A DNA stretch of 64,000 bases from Pontibacter chinhatensis (GTDB lineage Bacteria; Bacteroidota; Bacteroidia; Cytophagales; Hymenobacteraceae): assembly GCF_900113285.1 (NCBI RefSeq), contig NZ_FOOT01000006.1, positions 62,001-126,000 on the forward strand. Direction: 5' to 3'. Both the position numbers and the translations under genes were made by a program. Under the pieces are notes generated by a model. That model was given only the letters and a program-made list of their open reading frames with translations. It made no database searches and was not told the DNA's origin. Below are positions 59,894 to 64,000 of the stretch, piece after piece. Within the stretch, counting starts at the first letter, position 1; the number at the start of each line of letters is the position of its first letter.

Positions 59894-62800
59894 ATGCCGC
59901 ATACTTCTACCCCTGCCATTACCCACTTCATCACCCGCTGGAAAGCCTCCGGCGCTTCGGAACGCGCTAACTACCAGCTGTTTTTAACGGAGCTGTGCGA
60001 GCTGCTGGGCGTGGAGAAGCCGCAGCCGGCTACCGACAAGGTGCATGAAGCCACCTATACTTTCGAGCGGCCCGTGGTGTTTGACGATGGCGAAGGAAAG
60101 ACGAGCACCAACTTCATCGACCTCTACAAGAAAGAATGCTTTGTGCTGGAGGCCAAGCAGGGTGCCGACAAAGCAAGTATAAGCGAGGCCGAACTACTGG
60201 GCGCGGAAAAGACAAAAACCAAGACCGGCACCGCCACCCGCGACACCCGCACCTGGGAGCGCGAAATGAAGAAGGCCAAGGAACAGGCCCTGCGCTACGC
60301 CCGCTGCTTACCAGACAGTTGGCCGCCCTTCCTGGCCGTGGTGGATGTGGGCTACTGCATCGATTTGTATGCCGACTTTGCGCGGCAGGGCAAAACCTAC
60401 GTACCCTTTCCGGACCCGCAACATTATAGAATAACCTTAGACGAGCTGCACCGCGAGGAGGTGCGCGAGCGCCTGCGCCTGCTCTTTACCGACCCGCTGG
60501 AGCTGGACCCGAGCCGCCGCGCTGCCCGCGTAACGCGGCAGCTGGCCGAGCGGCTGGCCAAACTGGCGGCCTCGCTGGAGCAGGCCGGACACGCGCCCGA
60601 AAAGGTGGCGGGCTTCCTGATGCGCTGCCTCTTTACCATGTTTGCCGAAGACGTGCAGCTGCTGCCCGGCAACTCCTTTACCAAGCTGCTGCAGGACTAC
60701 CGCCAAAGTATACACTACTTCCCCGATGCCCTTAAGGCGCTCTGGCAAAGTATGGACCGCGGCGGTTTTGAGCCGGCCCTGCGCACCAACATCCCGCAGT
60801 TTAACGGCTACCTGTTTAAAGAGCCCGAGGCGCTGCCCATCACCGAAGCCCAACTCGACCTGCTGATACTGGCCGCCGAAGCCGACTGGGCCGACGTGGA
60901 GCCTGCCATTTTCGGTACCTTGCTGGAGCGGGCGCTGCAGCCGCGCGAGCGCCACAAACTGGGGGCCCACTACACGCCCCGCGCCTACGTGGAGCGCCTC
61001 GTAATGCCCACCGTTATCGAGCCGCTGCGCGAAGAGTGGGAAGCGGCCCGCACGGCCTCGGCCATACTCGAAGATGCCGGCGACGAAGCCGGTGCCCGCC
61101 AGGAAATCGAAGCATTCCACCGCCGTTTGTGCTCGGTGCGCGTGCTGGACCCGGCCTGCGGCAGCGGCAACTTTTTGTACGTTACCCTGGAGCACCTCAA
61201 AAGGCTGGAGGGCGAAGTAACCGAGTACCTGGACCACTTCCCGGGCCAGCTGGGCCTCGACATGACAGGCGGCTATACCGTAACGCCAGCGCAGCTGCTG
61301 GGCCTGGAGGTAAACCCACGCGCAGCGGCCATCGCCGACGTGGTGCTCTGGATTGGCTACCTGCAGTGGCACTTTAGGGCGCACGGCTCGGCCACCCGCC
61401 TGAGCAACCCCATTTTGCGCGAGTACGGCAACATAAAGCAGCAGGACGCGGTGCTGAGCTACTCCGACCGCCAGCCGCGCCTCGACGCCAACGGCCAACC
61501 CGTTACCCGCTGGGACGGCCACAGCACCAAACCGCACCCGGTTACCGGACAGGAAGTACCCGACGAAACCGCCCGCACCATCGTTTACGATTACCTCGAC
61601 CCCAAACCCGCCACCTGGCCCGAAGCCGATTTTATAGTAGGCAACCCGCCGTTTATTGGGGCAAAGTATATGCGCGATGCTTTGGGAGATGGCTATACCG
61701 AAGCACTCCGCAAAGTATACAAAGGCACTGTACCGGAGAGCGCCGACTTTGTAATGTTCTGGTGGCACAAAGCCGCTGAAATTGTTCGTGCAGGTAAAGC
61801 AGAACGATTTGGCTTCATCACGACCAATAGTATAAGTCAGACTTTCAATCGCCGCGTGATAGAAGCTCACATGGAAGCTAAACCACAGCTTTCTATTACG
61901 CTTGCTATACCTAATCATCCTTGGGTGGATAGTGCAGACGGAGCAAATGTAGAAATTGCCATGACAGCAGCGGAGAAGGGTGAGGCTGTAGGAAGACTTT
62001 TAACTGTAGTTTCAGAAAGTAAGACTGACGGATTAGAAGTACAGGTTTCTTTTGCTGAGAAGGATGGGAAAGTACATTCCGATTTAACTGTAGGTGCTGC
62101 TCTTTCTGATGCCAAGCCTTTGAAGGCGAATGAGAAAATAAGTAGCCCTGGTGTGAAACTTCATGGCTCTGGATTTATAGTTACACCCGAACAAGCAAGG
62201 AAACTTGGCCTTGAAAGTATAAATGGTCTTGAAAATTATATCAAAGAGTATAGAAATGGTAGAGATTTAACTGATAAACCACGCGGAGTAAAAATTATCG
62301 ATTTATTCGGCCTTTCAAGTGATGAAGTAAGAGTGAGATTTCCTGAAGTATACCAATGGGTTTTCGAGAGAGTAAAGCCAGAACGAGATGCAAAAGGAAA
62401 TACTAAAGATGGAGCCGGTTATGCAAAACTCTGGTGGCTTTTTGGTAAGCCAAGAACAGAATTAAGAAAGTCAATGGAAGGATTGGATAAGTATATAGCT
62501 ACTGTTGTTACAGCTAAACACAGAGTTTTCCAATTCTTAGAAGCTGATATACTCCCAGATGATGCTTTAATAAATATTGCCAGTCAAGACGCATTTATAC
62601 TTGGTGTATTATCAAGCCAAATACATATTAAATGGGCGTTAGCAACTGGCAGTAACTTAGGTGGAAATACACCTCGATACATAAAAAGTTCTTGCTTCGA
62701 AACCTTCCCCTTCCCTGCCGCCACCGAAGCACAGAAGGAGCAGATCCGAGGTATAACCGAGCAGCTGGACGCGCACCGCAAGCAGCGTCAGGCGCAGCAC

Positions 62801-63376
62801 CCCACGCTCACCATCACCGACATGTATAACGTGCTGGAGAAACTGCGGTCGGGCGAGGCGCTTACCCCCAAAGAGCAGAAAACCCACGAGCAGGGGTTGG
62901 TAAGTATACTGCTGCAGCTGCACCAGGAACTCGATGCCGCCGTGGCCGCCGCCTATGGCTGGCCCGCCAACCTTCCGGAAGAGGCCATACTCGAGCGCCT
63001 CGTGGCCCTGAACAAAGCACGCACCGCCGAAGAAGCACGCGGCCTCATCCGCTGGCTCCGCCCCGCCTACCAGAACCCGCAAGGCACCCAGCAAGGCGAG
63101 CTGGGAATTGAAAGCAAAAAGGCCGGCAAGGCCGTCACTGCCACCACCAAAGAGCAACTGGCCTGGCCGAAAACGCTCTCGGAGCAGGCGCAGGCCGTGC
63201 AACGTGCCCTGCAACTGCACGAGCGCCCGGCCACCGCGCAGGAGCTTATCGGTCAGTTCAAGCCCGTGGCCAAAACGCAGCAAACCCAGCGCCTCCAGCA
63301 AATCGACAGCCTGCTGCAAACGCTTCATGGCCTGGGCTTAGTCCGCAAAACCGAGCAGGAGCAGTACGTGAAGTAA
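59894..63376 (+). CDS. MmeI-like single-chain restriction-modification enzyme (Type IIL/IIG)
   Basis: From the ATG at 59894 the protein has 1160 residues. An N-terminal PD-(D/E)xK nuclease site reads D76-x9-E86-A-K88 ([18 protein letters not shown]), the same spacing as in MmeI. A helical connector follows. The adenine methyltransferase domain has DPACGSGNF (motif I, near residue 419) and NPPF (motif IV, near 584). The region up to about residue 935, ending [15 protein letters not shown], is expected to recognise the target, and a helical tail closes the protein. One chain would both methylate and cut DNA. GC falls from 62-70% to 27-43% in 60-base samples between about 61760 and 62695. No separate R, M or S gene adjoins. 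Confidence 0.92.
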   Translation: MPHTSTPAITHFITRWKASGASERANYQLFLTELCELLGVEKPQPATDKVHEATYTFERPVVFDDGEGKTSTNFIDLYKKECFVLEAKQGADKASISEAELLGAEKTKTKTGTATRDTRTWEREMKKAKEQALRYARCLPDSWPPFLAVVDVGYCIDLYADFARQGKTYVPFPDPQHYRITLDELHREEVRERLRLLFTDPLELDPSRRAARVTRQLAERLAKLAASLEQAGHAPEKVAGFLMRCLFTMFAEDVQLLPGNSFTKLLQDYRQSIHYFPDALKALWQSMDRGGFEPALRTNIPQFNGYLFKEPEALPITEAQLDLLILAAEADWADVEPAIFGTLLERALQPRERHKLGAHYTPRAYVERLVMPTVIEPLREEWEAARTASAILEDAGDEAGARQEIEAFHRRLCSVRVLDPACGSGNFLYVTLEHLKRLEGEVTEYLDHFPGQLGLDMTGGYTVTPAQLLGLEVNPRAAAIADVVLWIGYLQWHFRAHGSATRLSNPILREYGNIKQQDAVLSYSDRQPRLDANGQPVTRWDGHSTKPHPVTGQEVPDETARTIVYDYLDPKPATWPEADFIVGNPPFIGAKYMRDALGDGYTEALRKVYKGTVPESADFVMFWWHKAAEIVRAGKAERFGFITTNSISQTFNRRVIEAHMEAKPQLSITLAIPNHPWVDSADGANVEIAMTAAEKGEAVGRLLTVVSESKTDGLEVQVSFAEKDGKVHSDLTVGAALSDAKPLKANEKISSPGVKLHGSGFIVTPEQARKLGLESINGLENYIKEYRNGRDLTDKPRGVKIIDLFGLSSDEVRVRFPEVYQWVFERVKPERDAKGNTKDGAGYAKLWWLFGKPRTELRKSMEGLDKYIATVVTAKHRVFQFLEADILPDDALINIASQDAFILGVLSSQIHIKWALATGSNLGGNTPRYIKSSCFETFPFPAATEAQKEQIRGITEQLDAHRKQRQAQHPTLTITDMYNVLEKLRSGEALTPKEQKTHEQGLVSILLQLHQELDAAVAAAYGWPANLPEEAILERLVALNKARTAEEARGLIRWLRPAYQNPQGTQQGELGIESKKAGKAVTATTKEQLAWPKTLSEQAQAVQRALQLHERPATAQELIGQFKPVAKTQQTQRLQQIDSLLQTLHGLGLVRKTEQEQYVK

Positions 63377-63420
63377 AATCAGGATTTTGGGATTTAGGGA
63401 TGGGAAGGATGAAGGCCTGG

Positions 63421-63470
63421 TTTTCACCCCACCCCAGCCCTCCCCTAACAACAGGGGAGGGAGTTTTATA
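63421..63470 (-). repeat. CTCCCTCCCC element, inverted left half
   Basis: TTTCACCCCACCCCAGCCCT and AACAGGGGAGGGAGTTTTAT are the reverse complement of the left half seen at 58866-58916. Confidence 0.8.
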
Positions 63471-63477
63471 CTTTGTT

Positions 63478-63534
63478 CTGCTGTTCCGGACATCCGTGTC
63501 CGGAACGTCTTCCGCTGCGGACATCCTTGTCCGC
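63478..63534. repeat. CGGACATCC palindromic words
   Basis: TCCGGACATCCGTGTCCGGA is a near-perfect palindrome, and GCGGACATCCTTGTCCGC repeats the design 30 bases on. A single word of the kind occurs at 54183-54205. Confidence 0.75.
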
Positions 63535-63548
63535 GTTTCTGCCATTCG

Positions 63549-63597
63549 GGGTCCAACCACCCCTTGCCCCTCCTTATCCAAGGAGGGGAGCTTGTAA
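63549..63597 (-). repeat. CTCCTT/AAGGAG element, inverted right half
   Basis: GGTCCAACCACCCCTTGCCC and CTCCTTATCCAAGGAG are the reverse complement of the right half of the element at 54843-54938. Confidence 0.8.
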
Positions 63598-63609
63598 TTG
63601 CCACTTCTA

Positions 63610-63666
63610 AAGTATAAGTTTTATAGTTGCAGTTCTCGCGCGGAAAGGTCGCTACCTGTCCCTTCA
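63610..63666 (-). repeat. GGACAGGTCGCGACCTGTCC element, inverted copy 3
   Basis: AAAGTATAAGTTTTATAGTT then TCTCGCGCGG and AAGGTCGCTACCTGTCCC: reverse complement of the other two copies with two changes in the palindrome. Confidence 0.8.
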
Positions 63667-63744
63667 AAGTATAAACCCAGCAGGCGATTATCATCCCCCT
63701 ACCCCCTTCCAAGGGGGACTTGGTTGTTAAGTTATACAGAAAAT

Positions 63745-63836
63745 TGTCCCCTTGAGGGGACCATAGGGGTGTTTACTTTTAGCGAAGGCTCTTACCACTG
63801 GCTTTACACCCCTGTAGTCCCCTCAAGGGGACAGTT
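63745..63836 (+). repeat. TGTCCCCTTGAGGGGAC palindromic element, copy 3
   Basis: TGTCCCCTTGAGGGGACCAT and AGTCCCCTCAAGGGGACAGT as arms, GTTTACTTTTAGCGAAGGCT inside; about 90% identical by eye to copy 2. Confidence 0.85.
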
Positions 63837-63849
63837 TATACTTGTTGCA

Positions 63850-63904
63850 TAGCAAAGGCAGTAGCTATCGAGCTTGCTTCAAGTCGAAGGAAGCAGCGGC
63901 TATG
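63850..63904 (-). repeat. Internally deleted copy of the 235-bp repeat
   Basis: Its reverse complement joins the start of the element (ATAGCCGCTGCTTCCTTCGA, as in copy D) directly to the end (TCGATAGCTACTGCCTTTGC, as in copy C). Only about 55 bp remain, so both ends are kept while the interior is gone. Confidence 0.8.
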
Positions 63905-64000
63905 AAAGTATAGCTGAAGTATAGGCCAAAGTATAAAAAGGCACGAGCTACAAGCTCGCGCCAGCGGAAGTATAAAGTATAGCCAAACTATAAAAGTATA

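Larger units (their letters stand above)
63377..64000. other. Repeat mosaic at the end of the window
   Basis: No gene is supported in 624 bp. It holds copies of at least five repeat families in a row, mostly inverted with respect to their copies at 54-57 kb, and about ten AGTATA/TATACT words. The last 60 bases are almost only AAGTATAAA-type words around a GGCACGAGCTACAAGCTCGC palindrome. Confidence 0.85.

Noticed and set aside
60437-61918. A long open frame (493 codons) on the minus strand inside the MmeI-like gene
   Set aside because: It is antisense to well-conserved methyltransferase and nuclease motifs; its protein is His/Gly/Ala/Arg-rich with no domain, as expected from high GC at third positions of the real gene.
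63377-64000. Possible CRISPR array because of closely spaced repeated words
   Set aside because: The words are of different kinds, with no constant repeat and equal-length spacers, and no cas genes are near.
1-64000. TATACTT as a promoter -10 element
   Set aside because: It is equally common inside genes in both orientations and does not match the Bacteroidota TAnnTTTG pattern that precedes the tRNA and nucleoside transporter genes.

Overview
The window is a chromosomal piece from a member of the Bacteroidota, most likely Cytophagales/Hymenobacteraceae and close to Pontibacter. Evidence: the gliding genes gldA, gldF, gldG and gldC are present; the best promoters fit the Bacteroidota pattern TTG-N19-TAnnTTTG (tRNA-Glu, nucleoside transporter); many lipoproteins carry Bacteroidota-style signals; and the word AGTATA/TATACT is strikingly dense throughout. 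The genus is an inference. I see no CRISPR array, phage, integrase, transposase gene or replication origin.

Layout. 0-9 kb: the 3' part of guaA, a TPR/periplasmic-binding-fold secreted protein, hemL, dcd, a small secreted protein, gldC, an endonuclease/exonuclease/phosphatase-fold lipoprotein, an orphan histidine kinase and dnaN. 9-14.5 kb: gldA-gldF-gldG (ABC transporter of gliding bacteria) and two short-chain dehydrogenases. 14.5-20.4 kb: an MlaE-MlaF-type lipid ABC transporter without a linked MCE protein, a CNT nucleoside transporter, and the operon etfB-etfA-bifunctional nuclease. 21-28 kb: a bacteriophytochrome kinase followed on the same strand by a small IsdG/MhuD-like (ABM-fold) protein, then pyruvate carboxylase. 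28-36 kb: a radical SAM protein, lipoproteins, manganese catalase, a stand-alone FRG-domain protein, a transglutaminase-like membrane protein and tRNA-Glu. 36-44.4 kb: an FtsX/MacB-type permease, a sulfatase, a vanadium-haloperoxidase-like lipoprotein, a TetR regulator with two operator-like palindromes, and small membrane proteins. 44.4-54 kb: transporters and a set of genes resembling a quinone/electrophile detoxification group (FMN reductase, MhqD-like hydrolase, MhqO-like dioxygenase, cupin, GNAT, YceI), including a 2Fe-2S ferredoxin fused to a class III nucleotide cyclase. 54-59 kb: an EF-hand lipoprotein, a zinc-metallopeptidase lipoprotein and a YD-like lipoprotein set among repeats. 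59.9-63.4 kb: a single-chain MmeI-like restriction-modification enzyme whose middle part has a very different base composition.

The intergenic space from 20.4 kb onward, and above all at 54-59 kb and 63.4-64 kb, is a mosaic of several short interspersed repeat families. The main one is about 235 bp long, with four copies plus one internally deleted copy. These repeats are commonly bordered by AAGTATAA/TTATACTT.

The observations I would follow first are: the phytochrome/ABM-fold pair (a possible non-canonical chromophore route), the ferredoxin-cyclase fusion, the composition switch in the MmeI-like enzyme, the TetR operator pair with a 19-codon open frame behind it, and the AGTATA word with its repeat mosaic.
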